DNA from: Dolomedes plantarius
Taxonomy: Eukaryota > Arthropoda > Arachnida > Araneae > Dolomedidae
Direction of reading: 5' to 3'
Assembly (NCBI GenBank): GCA_907164885.2
Contig: OU015498.1
Coordinates: forward strand, 89,076,142 to 89,140,141
DNA length: 64,000 bases
The translations under genes and the position numbers were made by a program. Positions 46,103 to 58,412 of the stretch are shown piece after piece (positions within the stretch are counted from its first letter, which is position 1; each line of letters starts with the position of its first letter). The notes beneath the pieces were generated by a model. The model was not told the DNA's origin, did no database searches, and saw only the letters and a list, made by a program, of their open reading frames with translations.

Positions 46103-47262
46103 GTATTTATTAATTAAGATACTGTTTTTTCTTGTTGTTGTGAACTATGTTTCACGGTAACCGTACGCATGCATTTATAGATAAATGCATGAATATTGCA
46201 TTAATACGGAGGTTGAAATCAACCTGTCGATAAAGCTTGATTTTTAACCTCCTTATTAATCTTTAAGGAAGCCCGGTAGAGCATGGGTTAAAAGCGTTGT
46301 GACGTCACGCCTTTACGGGGGTGCGTTTTCTAACACCCCACGGACTATCTGCATATTTTTTGGGAATACCATTTTCCAGTTCCCACCGTTTTTGAACACG
46401 TGGGGGATTAAAAAACGATACCAACAAATGCCGCCAGAGATTTTAGCCTGAAATTTAAGCCCATGCATATCGGGTTCTGAAACAAGCGTCTCCCACCATT
46501 GTCGTAAAGCTGTCTTTCTTAGCAATAGCTTCATGCGAGTTGACATCGGCGGGCCATAAAGATGGCTTAACTATGCATCGATACGAAGAACTGTCAGCAA
46601 CAACGCTGCCGGCCCCCCTCTCTGAAAAACAGACGCATTTTCGAGGAATTGGGGCAGACGCCGACAAAGAAAACACCATGAGAGGTAGTCAGAGAGTTGG
46701 AGAATTTGATAGCGCGTACAGACTGGCACAGAGCTCTCTGCCTCTGCCAGTGATTTATGTCTCTCTGTACTCTGTTCCCTACGCCGGATCGCCTCCTCTG
46801 GCGGTCCTTCAAAGAAAGAGAGTGGGGTCAGCGGGTCAAATGGTGTCGAGCGGGGTCGGGGGACACACCACATCAAAAGAAATCTTGCGGCGGAATGGGG
46901 GTGGTTCTAAATACCGTGTCTAATGCTACCGTGACTAAGTGATGACAGGAGAGTCGGGGAGAGAACTCTGTCCAATGTGAATGCACCATGAGAGGGATTG
47001 TCATGTACCATCCAGCCCGAGCAGACGTGTTTTTTAGAAGCTCCTTTTGAGACCATGGGTGAGAGCGTACGCTGTGAATCTGCACTTAAATTAATTGAAT
47101 ATGTTGTAATTGTTTAATGTTTAATTTTTTTTGTAAATAAATTTCTTTGTTAAGTTTTTGTTATAGAATTGGCCTTATGATTATAATTAGGACTCTGTCT
47201 TTCTCGGTCATGAATTCAGTAATAGTCATTTTAATAAAGCCTCAGAGATTTGCCTCAACAAC
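46103..47262. other. GC-richer unassigned block downstream of PK2
   Basis: 46290-47085 is clearly less AT-rich than its neighbours, with a plus-strand open frame at 46540-46923 (127 codons) that shows no recognisable domain. Overlapping minus-strand frames are as long, so coding is not supported. An aataaa signal follows at about 47137. It could be an LTR-like or other repeat fragment. I see no terminal repeats. Confidence 0.35.
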
Positions 47263-47527
47263 CTATCGTGATGCCACAGCGTCAAGCTGCCACGCCATAG
47301 GTCCAGGGTTCGACCCTGCGACTGGGCAAGGTCGACTCAGCCTTTCATCCCTTGAGTGGGTCGATAAAATGAGGACGAAACATGCTTGGGAAGTAAACTC
47401 TGGGGGTCCCACGTCAGGTTGACCACCTGACTGAGACATATGCTGTATGGAACCCCAAGCCCACGGTCAAGAAAGCGGATATGGGCACCGCTGGCCTTGG
47501 TCCACAGCGGATTGTTGCGCCATGAGT
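47263..47527 (+). repeat. tRNA-headed SINE (type C)
   Basis: The B-box-like gggttcgaccctg follows a head with gccacgccatagg. The body contains cttgagtgggtcgataaaatg and a long conserved-looking GC-rich tail. No complete tRNA fold is present. Confidence 0.55.
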
Positions 47528-49078
47528 ATACTTTTTTTTTATTAATATTTAAGATAATATAAAGGACAGCTACAGCTGAATACAAGACACATTCAGCTAT
47601 TGCTTATTTCGACAATGGACGAGCAACTTGGTTTCACCCTCGTTAATCCCTTACATACCAAAAATGATAGCTATCCATAAGTGCAATGCACATGCATCTA
47701 TTGCTTATTTAGACAACTATTGATCAGCTTGGTTCATCCTTCACAGAACACAGGTGATAAAGAGGGATATAATTTACATTCATATATTTCTAATTTAGAC
47801 AGCAATCTACCAGCTTTGTTTCCCTCTCCCTATTAAACTTTAAGAGAACATAGATAGTTCTATGCCTATAAAACTAAGAGAATAATTATAGAGGAATGCA
47901 AAGCGCATTTTAACAATTATTTATTTAGATGGCAGTTGAGAAGCATTTATCTCCCGTTGATCTTCGTAAAAAACAGTTCTTAACTAGAGATTGATGCAAA
48001 TAGAGGGTTCAGAGTTAAGGTGAACCAAATCCATGAGAGTCAGTTTTGATAACTGATCTCTAAGTTGAACAACTAAATAAATTGACCATTGACTTTTGTA
48101 GGTTTTTTCTGCTTCAATAACGGAAAATATTTACCCTGGGCTTGGTTCTCTATTGTAAGGAAAAATATGATACATAATGCAATGATATATATCAATTTCT
48201 TTTATTTAGTCAGCAGTCGAGCACTTAGTTTTGCTACATTAATCTTGAAAAGAATATAGATGTTAAAAATTGATGAATATAATACACATAACGCATTTAA
48301 TGCATTTTGGACAACAGTCGAATGTGTCTACTGTGGCAAGCGCAGTTACCTCAAGCCAAACATCGTTAAAGGAACAAAGAGTCATTGTGCCACTCCCTTG
48401 AAACTTGCAACTGAAAAACGGGAAGGGAATGATTGGATATTGCGTATGATACTGTCGCATTTTCTATCGCCATCGTTTTGGCTGTCCACAGATAATATTC
48501 AAATGGAATAACCGGCATTTCTGTGCATTGGCTTCCGTAAAGAGAGGACCTTTTGTAGTCGCTATACATTGAAGCCTCATCTAACCACTAAGTTTGTTCT
48601 CAGTGAGTTCTAAGCTTGTCACTCTCTTAGCCTCCAATGGATTGATAACAGAAGGTGGGAAGCTAAATGTTACTTATTCGAGAGTGGGTATACTAAATAA
48701 TTTATATACTTTAATTTCGAAAGAAAAAACATGAGTTTTTTCGTATGTCAAACCCTTTGACCGATATAGACGAACTAAGCATAACAAGCGTCATGGACCA
48801 TGTGGAAAATACAGGCAATTGTAAAATGCATTCACCTTACTCTTTTCCCCTTTACTGACGTTTCAAGGTAGAAATATTAATAAACGTCATGTTGCCTTTA
48901 ATTTGCTTTCCAGGTTTGCTTTCTAATTTCTAGAGGTAAAGTTTCTGACTATAGCAAACCGGACTGCTTGACAAATCCTAAATTATGATTGACTAATCGT
49001 AAATTATAAATGATAAATGAATGAATGTATAATAATAATTTGTAAATAGGATAAATGATAAATAATTCTATGAATGAT
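47528..49078. other. Non-coding stretch with degenerate repeats
   Basis: Between about 47595 and 48260 a loose unit with (g)ctta(t/a)ttt(a)gaca-like and gatcagcttggttcatcc-like segments recurs five times at about 90-280 bp spacing. The frame at 48260-48511 (83 codons) has one CxxC but no recognised domain. Nothing else assigned. Confidence 0.4.
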
Positions 49079-49494
49079 AATGATGTACTAACCCTATTGG
49101 ATTAACTCACCTCAATGTTAACCTAAGGAGAAAATGCGTCTACTATTTATAGCTACATAAATGCTGATAATCCAATAAAAATGGTATATTCAGATAACCA
49201 GAGCTTTTCTGCACCTTACAACAGGAGCCATTTTATAAATTTCGTCCACCAAAGGAATTGACGAGTGTTTAAACACACAACAACATATTTTTCCTCCGAA
49301 TAATTTAAATTTTAAAGTATTTATTTGCATTTTTTAATACGAAAAATGCCATGGCATAAAATTTCTTCCTCTATTACGGAGTATAATTTTAAAAAAAATC
49401 TTTAAATCCAAGTCTGTATTCCTTGGACACATTTTCTCCATTGGTTAACATTGAGGTGAGCGAATTCAATAGGGCTAGTACACAGCATCCTTAG
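49079..49494. mobile_element. TTAA-flanked MITE, copy 9 (degraded ends)
   Basis: Family sequence from gatgtactaaccctattgga onward. The left TTAA is lost and the right one reads TTAG. About 416 bp. Confidence 0.7.
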
Positions 49495-49535
49495 CAATAT
49501 AAACATAATGAACTTAAATGACTTATAATTTAAAC

Positions 49536-50949
49536 TACACTGCTGGCCACTGTAAATGCAACACCCTGAATGAAACATGCAAATAACATGAAATTTACAA
49601 TATGCATTAGCGGAGGTGAGATATGCAAATGATTAGAATTTCAGCTCAGACGCACATCACGCGCGCCTGTGGCGCCACTTCAAAGCGCTATTTAAGGCTT
49701 GGAGATTTCGACGATTTCAAGTTCTGCAATTGTGTTTTTCTTGTGGTTTTTTTCAAAAAAACGATCAATTATGCCTCGTAGAAAACAGGTATCATCTTTT
49801 GATCAAGTATCCGAGTTCGACAGAGGAAGGATAGTGGCCTACCGAGATTGTGGATTATCTTTCAGGGAAATTGGTAGTCGTGTTGGACGAAACCAAACAA
49901 CTGTAATGCGGATATGTGATCGTTGGATGCAGGAGGGTATGACGGACCGGCGTGTTCGATCGCATCCACCTCAGCGCACCACTTCACGTGATGACAAGCA
50001 AATTGTGCGCATGGCAGTGACGGATCGCTCAGTCACATCACGAACCATAGCACAGCACATGCAGTCTGTAACGCATCATCCAGTGTCTGCGCGTACCATT
50101 CGACGCCGTTTACAGCAGAGTGGTCTGTCCGCAAGACGTCCATTGCTTTGTCTACCCTTGACGCAGAACCACAGACGTCTCCGCCGCCAATGGTGCGATG
50201 ACAGAAGGATGTGGAAAGCATAATGGAATGAAATTGTCTTTACTGACGAGTCACGCTTCTGTCTGCAACACCACGATGGTCGCATTCGAGTCTGGAGACA
50301 CCGTGAAGAGAGGATGCTGAACAGCTGCGTTATGCACCGCCACACTGGTCCTGCACCGGGTATTATGGTATGGGGCGGTATTGGATATCATTCTCGCACA
50401 CTTCTAGTACGCATTGCCGGTACTTTAAACAACCAGCGCTACATCTCCGAGGTGTTGGATCCAGTTGTCCTTCCTTACCTTCAGGGCTTGCCCACAGCCA
50501 TATTGCAACAGGATAATGCGTGACCACACGTGGCACGCATTGTCCAACGGTTCTTCGTCAATCGCCAGATTGAATTGCTTCCCTGGCCGCCTCGCTCTCC
50601 GGATCTTTCGCCGATAGAAAACATGTGGTCCATGGTTGCTCTACGATTGACCCATATTCCATCCCCAGCTGCCACAGCAGATCAACTTTGGCAAAGTGTG
50701 GAAGCTGCTTGGTCTGCTGTACCCCAAGAACTCATCCAAAGTCTCTTTGAATCAATGCCGAGGCGTGTGGCAGCGGTGATCTCCAACAATGGCGGCTACT
50801 CTGGCTACTGATTTTGGCAGGAACCACACTTTACAGAAGTCTAAAAATTTAATCATTTTATACTTGGTCAACATGTTATCTACAAAACAAATTTTGTTGT
50901 GATATCTCTTGTCTTTCTTGGTGTTGCAATTTGGGTGGCCAGCAGTGTA
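49536..50949 (+). mobile_element. Tc1-like element, copy 2
   Basis: Bounded by tacactgctggccactgtaa and the complement ending ggtggccagcagtgta, 1,414 bp. It is the same family as the intronic element at 18079-19520, on the opposite strand. The middle is one transposase gene with two in-frame stops. Confidence 0.9.
49771..50811 (+). pseudogene. Tc1-like DD34E transposase with two nonsense codons
   Basis: A single frame from MPRRKQVSSF to the C-terminal NNGGYSGY with only two stops: TAA at 50221-50223 (where copy 1 has Glu) and TGA at 50521-50523 (within QQDNA-R-PH, the usual Arg). The triad is otherwise present: D in FTDESRF, D in QQDNA, E in SPIENMWS, with 34 residues between the last two. 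There are no frameshifts, so it is less decayed than copy 1. Confidence 0.9.
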
Positions 50950-51085
50950 TTTAGTCATATTTATTCGTACTCAGCTCAATAAACTATGCAAAACTTCAAA
51001 GTTTATAATTTTGTTATTACACACATGTGAATATAATAATATCGTATAATAACATCGGTCTTTACATTTAGATAATATTGTAGTT

Positions 51086-51177
51086 TTAACCTTTAGCTTA
51101 CGGGACCCATTTTTCCGATTTCTTCTTTAGAACGGGAAATTTCATACTCCCTTTGTAAGAACGGCCATTAAGGGGGT

Positions 51178-51226
<49 letters not shown>

Positions 51227-51952
51227 TGTGTGTGTGTAATATTTGCAAAGGAGATGTTGGATGACAGTAAGAGACCTCGAATCATTAATCAGTCGTGAAG
51301 AGTGGCTGGGAAAGGCTTAGGTAGAAAGTCCAGTCGAAAAACACCGGCAACCGAAATGTTGATGGAAACGTCTCTTTATTTTGTAATACTTCGATGTTTA
51401 GTTACACTTCATTATATTCATACTGTATAATTACTATAGGACTATCAAACGTAAAAATATCGTCCTGGGGCTGCCGGAACAGCACAGGATGAAACAAAGA
51501 ACATAGAGCTAAAAGTTGTGCATGTTCTTCCTTTAGTGACAGGCAGTCAAAAGCCACAGAGATTGCTAAATATCTCACCCGAGTACTTGTACATTAAACT
51601 TCTAATTGGTCAGATCACGACATCTGACCTCAACACGTCATATGAGGTGATATTGCGTCAGGCGTCTGGAACATTCAACATTATAAGCTTACTCTTTCCA
51701 CGTGACTTATGGGAGAATATACTCGATTACTTAGTTTATTTCTAGGTCAACTTTGGATCAAGGGGTGATACTTCATTGAGATAAAATGAAAGACTTTTGA
51801 CTAGGCCTTTTATTTAATGAAAGTGAAAGGTTATTGTTTCATATATATATATATATATATATATTTACACACACACACATTCATTCATTCATTTATTCTT
51901 GGGCCCGTATTCTTGGGCTACATGCTATCCCAACCCGTAAGGAAAAGGTTAA
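51086..51952. mobile_element. piggyBac-like non-autonomous element
   Basis: TTAA at both ends. The left reads cctttagcttacggg after TTAA. The complement of the right reads ccttttccttacggg after TTAA. The 867-bp interior contains (TA)n(GT)n and (TA)n(CA)n tracts and no transposase. The frame at 51518-51745 has no known domain. Confidence 0.6.
51182..51237. repeat. (TA)n(GT)n microsatellite
   Basis: About 42 bp of TA followed by about 14 bp of GT, inside the piggyBac-like element. Confidence 0.9.
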
Positions 51953-52056
51953 AAGAAGAAATAACTAAACAAAAATAACTTTTTCACTCTCTGGAAATGA
52001 TGCACGAAATAACCAATAACCATATTACACAGTCATCACTTAAGGATAATTGCAAA

Positions 52057-52090
52057 TTTTTCCAATAGGGTTAGTAAACAGCAGCGTTAA
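52057..52090. repeat. TTAA MITE, isolated right-end fragment
   Basis: ccaatagggttagtaaacagcag followed by gTTAA is the outer right end of the TTAA MITE family without the rest of the element. Confidence 0.6.
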
Positions 52091-52214
52091 CAGTAAAAGA
52101 AATATTACGCAATGCTGCCAGAAGGAAATGCAATTAAAGAACGGAATTAGGATTCATTTATTATGAACGCAAATCAAATAAAAGAATATTCGTAATTTTT
52201 TAAAAATTTCTTGC

Positions 52215-52634
52215 TTAACGCTGCTGTGTACTTTGCCTATTGAATTTGCCCACCTCAATGTCAACCTATGGAGAAAATGTGTCCAAGGATTGCCGACTTG
52301 GATTTAAAGATTTTTAAAAAAATGTACTTCGTAATGTAGAAATTTTACACCTTGGGGCATTTTTCATTTTTTTTAAATAGCAAATAATATTTCTAAATTT
52401 AAATTATTCGTTGAAAAAATCTGATATAGTGTGTTTTAAACGTTCCTAAATTCCTTTGGTGGACGGAATTTCTAAAATGAATTCTGTTGGAAGGTGCAGA
52501 AAAGTCCAGGCTATCTGAAAATGCCATTTTTATTGGATTATCAGCATTTATGTAGCTGTAAATAGTAGACAAATTTTCTCCATGGGATGACATTGAGGTG
52601 GGCGAATCCAATAGGATTAGTACACAGCAGTCTT
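52215..52634. mobile_element. TTAA-flanked MITE, copy 10
   Basis: TTAA at the left. The right end has decayed (cagcagtcttcaa). 420 bp. It lies directly before the first of the three PK promoter-like units. Confidence 0.75.
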
Positions 52635-52781
52635 CAATTTCATGACTTTTAATGCTCATTTAAAAGCTGATTACCCCCGAATTTTCGTTTATCCCAGGCA
52701 TATTAGAAATTTGAAATCTTCCTTAGAAATTCGGCATTTTTTCCGGCTGGAAAAGGTATGAAGGCGCCAGATATTCATACA

Positions 52782-53060
52782 TTTCACCGAGTTTTGCGCT
52801 CTAAGGGAAAATCACGCTCGAAAATCCCCCTGCAGATCCCTACATCTGTTAAAACTAGCGCAGTTTCGAAGGGATGCTGTCAGAGGCCAGGAGTGCATCC
52901 CTGTTGATCATCTTCCGTATCAGATTCATCTGAGATATCCCAGACGCGTTTTCACGGAGCGCTGATGCCCTGATTTTTTCGCGAGTTTCAAGTGCTTCCA
53001 GCATAATATAAAGCTGAACGTTTATGAATATTGTTGGAATAACTTTCTTGAAGAGGAGAA
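52782..53060 (+). promoter_or_regulatory. Promoter-like conserved block of PK3
   Basis: Shared with 56655-56930 and 60744-61036. Conserved parts in order are tttcaccgagttttgcgc, taagggaaaa, gatccctac, gcgctgatg and a TATA motif (aatataaa at 53005-53012), followed by ctgaacgtttatgaatattg. The TATA motif is 958 bp before the start codon, so a 5' non-coding intron or a long leader is likely. Promoter function is an inference from conservation and position. Confidence 0.5.
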
Positions 53061-53962
53061 ATTAATTTTCACCTTCTTTTTTTTATCATCTTGATTTGAA
53101 CGTAATATCCGGTGAAATTTTTATTCGTATAAAGCTAATCGTTTAGAAAATGAATGAAAACTATTCTTAATGGCTTAAGTTGCAGAGATTTCAAACAAAA
53201 GTTATTCGACGTGGAATTGTGGATGGTTTAACCCTTCTAAATCATTTTAACACAAGCCCTAGGGCGGTTATGACTCTATTTATGCGCTCCGTGGCTTCGG
53301 TTGGAAATATTTTATCTCTGTAGGGGATTCTGATTCAGCTAAAATTCCTATAAATTTCAGAAACCTGCTTGAAAATTTATTCCTTTGTATTATATCGTAG
53401 TGCTTACCAAAAACTTTTCTCTTATTTATTTTTGTGAAACTGTTGACCCCCTTGAAATTTTCTGCATATGCAACCAATTTGTTTAATTATGATAATACCC
53501 TAGTATAATTTTAATCTGTAGAAAAAATCCAGAAAACTATATCTTCTGTTTATTTTTTGTATGAGAAATAATTTAGATTCTAATCTAATTATGAGTTTTT
53601 AATTCTGAAGAACGTGTAGCAGTTCCCTTTTAATATAATATCATACATACAAACTACACAATCACGAATGTTACTGAAAGTGTTTCTTTTCATTTGATTA
53701 TTCTTTGAATTTCGGACTTCTGTGCTTGAACGTGGAAACATCTTGGCAAAAATCTTTGTGTAGAATTTCATGCTGACTGCGAAAAAAGTTTGGTCAAAAT
53801 ATTGTTTATTCTGACTTTTATACAGACGGCGAAAACAAAATTCTGACATTTCAAGAAGCATTCTTTTTATCGAGAGCGAAACAAAAAAATATACAATCAC
53901 TAAACTAAAATCTTTTATTCAAATTCGAAAGAAAATAAATCTGCTGAACATTTTAATTCACA

Positions 53963-54768
53963 ATGGCTAACGAAATTCTAGAAAAGGTGCATAATATATT
54001 TTGTCTTAAAAGTTGCCTTGTGGTGGGGCATATTCTGTTTATCCTTGCGGGAAGTCTGTTGATGACCTTTTACATTTTTCTGACTCCCGGCTGCTTTTTC
54101 TGTCTGAACGACATTCATGTAAACGGCAGCGCGTGGCTTAATTCAACAGGTATTGCTTGTGATTATAAATTAAAATTTGCACTAGGATTGGCGTGGTTCA
54201 TGGTTTTTGGCCTATGGATATCCGTTCTGCTTACAGTATTACTGATGGACTTTCTAAAACGTAAGCGTATCTATCGAATATTGAATATCGACAGAGACAT
54301 CATCCAACAGACAGACAACTTCAGGAATGGATACTTAGAGTTGCTTCCTGGTCCAGATCTCCAATTGGATATGAACAAACTGAGTGGCGAGACGATCGCC
54401 GTCCTAATCGGTCATCATCACTTAAACGTGCTTCTGGTCCCGATTCCAGACAGCAAATTTTATGTCAACATGGAAGATTTCATGTTCGGCGTGACCAAAG
54501 CCTCTAATGCCGCAGTCTTCGAGGTTAATTTCCCTCGTCCTCATCTCAAAGCTATGTCTATGATCATGAGGGACGTACTTAAAGCTGTCCAGTATCTCCA
54601 CGAGAATAAGATCTACCAACTGAATGTGCAGCCGAAGACTATTATGGTCCTGAATACCACTGGGAAAAGCGACGGGTATTTGGCGAAAATTGGAGGATTC
54701 ACTTTCGCTAAAGTCTCTGACTGTAAAGAAGTTTCAAGCCAAGAAGTTGGACTGGAGGAAATTAAGAG
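53963..54768 (+). CDS. PK3 exon 1: two-TM pseudokinase, HLN-type (QLN)
   Basis: Codes for 268 residues plus two bases. Helix 1 is at about 18-40. The loop has CFFC (44-47), glycosylation sites NGS and NST, and Cys66. Helix 2 is at about 72-95, followed by basic FLKRKR, consistent with a cytoplasmic side. The kinase-like part has HHHLNVLLVPIP, NMEDFMFG, IMRDVLKAVQYLH, then QLNVQPKTIMVLN with Asn221 in place of the catalytic Asp. IGGFTFAK (GGF 244-246) stands for DFG. Loss of His, Asp and the metal-binding Asp argues strongly against catalysis. The leader before ATG (aaataaatctgctgaac) is conserved with PK4 and PK5. The exon ends AG|GTATTT, phase 2; unspliced, the frame stops at 54829. Confidence 0.8.
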
Positions 54769-55107
54769 GTATTTGCAATATCTATATTACATTACCGAAT
54801 GTTTCGAAGCACAATGCATTTGGAAATAACGATTTGACGTGAAGCTTCGAAGCTGTTAAGCTTAAGCTGGCAATTAAAAGTAATTATAGATAACTTGCGA
54901 TGAATGCAAACTAATGCTACTCCTAGTAAACGCGAAAAACAAATTTTTTACATAATTTTGTTCTTTTAATACATAAAGCTGCAGATGACGGAATCTAATA
55001 ATGCTGTTCCATTGAGACTTTTTAATTCACCACGGCTAGAAAAGAAAGAGGATCAAACACTTACGTTTCCAGTATAATTCCCTCATATAAATTATACAAT
55101 ATATATA

Positions 55108-55167
<60 letters not shown>

Positions 55168-55343
55168 ACCAGATTCGTTCGTAATCAAGGATTTTTAAAA
55201 GGGAACATGTTTTTGCGGAGTCTTTCCATCAAAATTATTATGGTAAAATGTATAACGGGGATGCGCAGGCAATGGAAAAAATAAAGTATGCATTACCATA
55301 ACTAATCATTCTTTTGCAGTGCAAAGCAGCCGGGTAATGCACC

Positions 55344-55377
<34 letters not shown>

Positions 55378-56146
55378 TATAATAATAATTAATTAAATAA
55401 TATAAAAATTATATTAATCTGAATATTTATTAATCCTGTTATAAATGTATTTTATATAAAATAACAATATTAGTATCATTAATAGAAATAAGCAATTTGT
55501 GCTATTAGTAATAAACATATTTAGTTTGTAAATCAGTCTTGAAATGGTGGCAATCGAGATGCAATGAGTCGTTCGGAGAGAAAGATTGTTACGAGAAGAA
55601 AAGTCTTCGAAAATAAATAAATAAATAAATAAATAATTCCGTGCTTATAGATTCTAGCTGTGAGGTAGAAAGGATGACCAGATTTGCCAAAGTCGGGTAT
55701 TATTTTCTTTGGTGGCAAAAATAAGTTATTTCTTGATGAAATCCGATCACCGTAAGCTTGAGAGAGTTACACAGCAATCCAACCTTAAATGGCCACCAAC
55801 AATGTTAAGAACTAGATATTTAAAGAGCTGCATCAGGACTGCTCTGGATGAGAATGTATTTTAATCCTCACTTTTGCAACAGAATAACGAGCCTAACTTG
55901 ATGGATAAAGTCTTCGAATGAAGTTAATATTGTGACACTGAGAAATAAAAAGGGTTGGCGAACTGACTTCGCCGGGTTGAAAATCCACTGCATAGGGGAA
56001 CTCGCTTTAGGCGAGTTGTACAACCTACAATTGAAAATAGGTCCTACAGCACACTTACGCAAACGGTTACATTTACCTGCCTTGTTGGGTTTAGGAACTC
56101 AATGAATGGGTTTATTAAGCCATATGTGTGATGAACCCTTCCTCCG

Positions 56147-56182
<36 letters not shown>

Positions 56183-56500
56183 TGATAGCTGAGGATGTTT
56201 TCCTACTTTCTATATCATGAAACATGATATATGTTTAATTTTAACAGCCCGCTAAAGGAGTTAGATAAAGAATTTAAACCGCTGAGAAACTCTCTAGGAT
56301 TTCAAGAAAAAGAAAGACAAGCTTAAGAGGTTCCCTGTGGGAAAGACATACCGTTAAATTTTTTAGTATTTTGCAAATTAAAAACTAGCGAAGAAAATTA
56401 ATGGAATAAAGTTAAATTATGAAATGCTGTTGATGAAAGGGATTAAAATTTATATATAATGAAAAAAAACTAATAAAACATGTTTGCCAACTTTTATTTA
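54769..56500. other. Downstream part of the PK3 duplication unit
   Basis: No exon with the PK1 exon 2 signature is present. 54800-54940 resembles sequence after PK5, and 55500-55930 resembles 59440-59730 after PK4, so the whole unit was duplicated, not just the exon. It includes (TA)n at 55099-55164, (AAT)n at 55345-55377 and (TA)n(GA)n at 56150-56180. Confidence 0.6.
55099..55164. repeat. (TA)n microsatellite
   Basis: TA tract with a short gtgtg interruption, about 66 bp. Confidence 0.9.
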
Positions 56501-56654
56501 TTGCTTAATCTTATTACATATAATATTTTTAGAAGTAATTTAAAAGTTAATTATCCACTAGTTTTTGTTCTTCCGGGTATATTAAAACTTTAAAATCATC
56601 CCTCGATATTAGGTATTTTTTCTGGTGAAAAAGTTACGAAGGCGCCACGCATCG

Positions 56655-56930
56655 TTTCACCGAGTTTTGCGCTCTAAGGGAAAATCGCTCTCACAAATTT
56701 CCCTATAGATCCCTACTCCCATTAAGACTGGCGCAGTTTCGAAGGGATGCTGTGAGAGTCTAGGTGGGCAGCTGTTGATCAGATTCATCTGAGATATCTC
56801 AGACGCGTGTATTTCACAGAGCGCTGATGTACTGATTTCTTCGCGAGTTCCAAGTGCTCCTAGCGTAATATAAAACTGAACGTTTGCGAATATTGTTCGA
56901 ATGACTTAAAAATGAGAAAGTAATTTTCGC
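56655..56930 (+). promoter_or_regulatory. Promoter-like conserved block of PK4
   Basis: Same order of motifs as before PK3: tttcaccgagttttgcgctc, taagggaaaa, gatccctac, gcgctgatg and aatataaa at 56867-56874. The TATA motif is 728 bp before the start codon. Confidence 0.5.
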
Positions 56931-57594
56931 CTCTTTTATTTTGATTAAGTGTGAAATACGTTGAAATTTTTATGCTCATAAAGATAATCCTATAGAAATT
57001 GAATGAAAACCACTCATAGTGGCTTAAATTTAAAAGATTAGAAAGAAGAGAAATTCGATCTTGAAACTTAGATGGTTTTAATCATTCTTAATTATTTTGA
57101 TGGAGTGTTTATGTTATTGTTAGCCCTAGAGGCTCTATTTATGCGTTTTATGGTTATGGTTGAAAAAATTGTAGTTATGCGGGATTCTAATTCTACTGAG
57201 CTAAAATTTATATAAATCTTAGTCACCAATTTGTTCAATGTGTTTAAAAATCAATAATTTTTTTTCTGGGAGAAATAGTTAAAAGTCTAATAATCTACTT
57301 ACGAGTTTATAATTCAGAATTATGTTCAGCAGTTGCCTTTTTATCTAATGCCACACAGACAACTACACAGCTACGAATGTTACTGAAAGCTCTGCTTTTC
57401 GTTTAATTATTTCGGACGTCTTTGGAAAAAAAAATTGACAAAAAATTCTGCTTTATGCTAAGTGCAGAAAAAAATGTAGGCATTTGAAGAAACACTCTTT
57501 TCATCGATAGCGGAGCAAAAAGTAACGATCGCTTAACTAGCATCTTTTATTCATAATCTACAGAATATAAATCTGCTGAACGTCTTACTCCACA

Positions 57595-58412
57595 ATGATT
57601 ACCGAAAATATTAGACGGGTGTATAACATGCTGTTTCGTTACACTTTCAATAGGATGTGGTATGCTATATTTATAATGATTGGATCGGTGATTTTTTGCG
57701 TGCAGTTATCATACCTTTTTCTGATCCCCCACTGCATCGGATGCCTGAACGACACTCCCGACAATTCTAGCTTGCAATCTAATGCAACATGTACTTCTTG
57801 TGATAACGCATTTTTAATTGGATTTGGAGTCGCATGGACCGTGCTTTATGTGGTGGGGATCGCTTGTATGCTTAGAGACTTGCTGACGGGCGTATTTGAA
57901 CGCAGACGGATCTTTCGAATTTTGAACCTCGACAGAGGCTTCATCAAGCAAACAAACGCCCTCAGGAAGGAATACTTCAAGCTGCTTCCTATACAAGAAG
58001 GCCTCAAATTTGAAGTGAACAAATTGAGCAGCGAGACGATTGACGTCGTAATGGGTCTTCATCACCCAAATTTGCTTCTGGTCCCTATCCCAGGCGGCAA
58101 ATTTTATGCCAGCTTGGAGGATTTCATGTTCGGAGCATCCAAAGCTGGTTATGACGTAGACATCGACGTTTATTTCCCTCGTCCTGATTTCGAAGCTATG
58201 TCTATGATCATGAGGGACGTGCTTGAAGCTGTTAAATACCTCCACGAAAGGAAGATATACCATCTGAACGTGCAACCGAGGACTATTTTGGTCCTGAATA
58301 CTTCTGGAAAAAGGGACGGGTATTTGGCGAAAATTGGAGGATTCACTTTCGCTAAAACCTCTGACAATAACGAAATTTCAAGCCAAGAAGTTGGAGTGGA
58401 TGAATTTAAGAG
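57595..58412 (+). CDS. PK4 exon 1: two-TM pseudokinase, HLN form
   Basis: Codes for 272 residues plus two bases. Helix 1 is at about 22-44. The loop has HCIGC, glycosylation sites NSS and NAT, and CTSC. Helix 2 is at about 73-95, then FERRR. The kinase-like part has HHPNLLLVPIPGG, SLEDFMFG, IMRDVLEAVKYLH, HLNVQPRTILVLN with Asn225 for the catalytic Asp, and IGGFTFAK (GGF 248-250) for DFG. It is very close to PK3 in the C-terminal third. The donor is AG|GTAATT, phase 2, and unspliced reading stops at once (TAA in the donor), so a functional full-length product needs splicing. A 153-codon minus-strand open frame opposite this exon is a shadow. Confidence 0.8.

Noticed and set aside
46540..46923. 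127-codon gene downstream of PK2
   Set aside because: Overlapping frames of similar length exist on the other strand, there is no domain, and no splice or start context stands out.
48260..48511. Second exon of PK2
   Set aside because: It contains a CxxC but none of the helix F signature seen in PK1 exon 2, and no fitting acceptor was recognised.
57814..58275. 153-codon minus-strand open frame opposite PK4
   Set aside because: A shadow of a conserved plus-strand exon. Its product has no domain, and the plus-strand frame is conserved in five copies.
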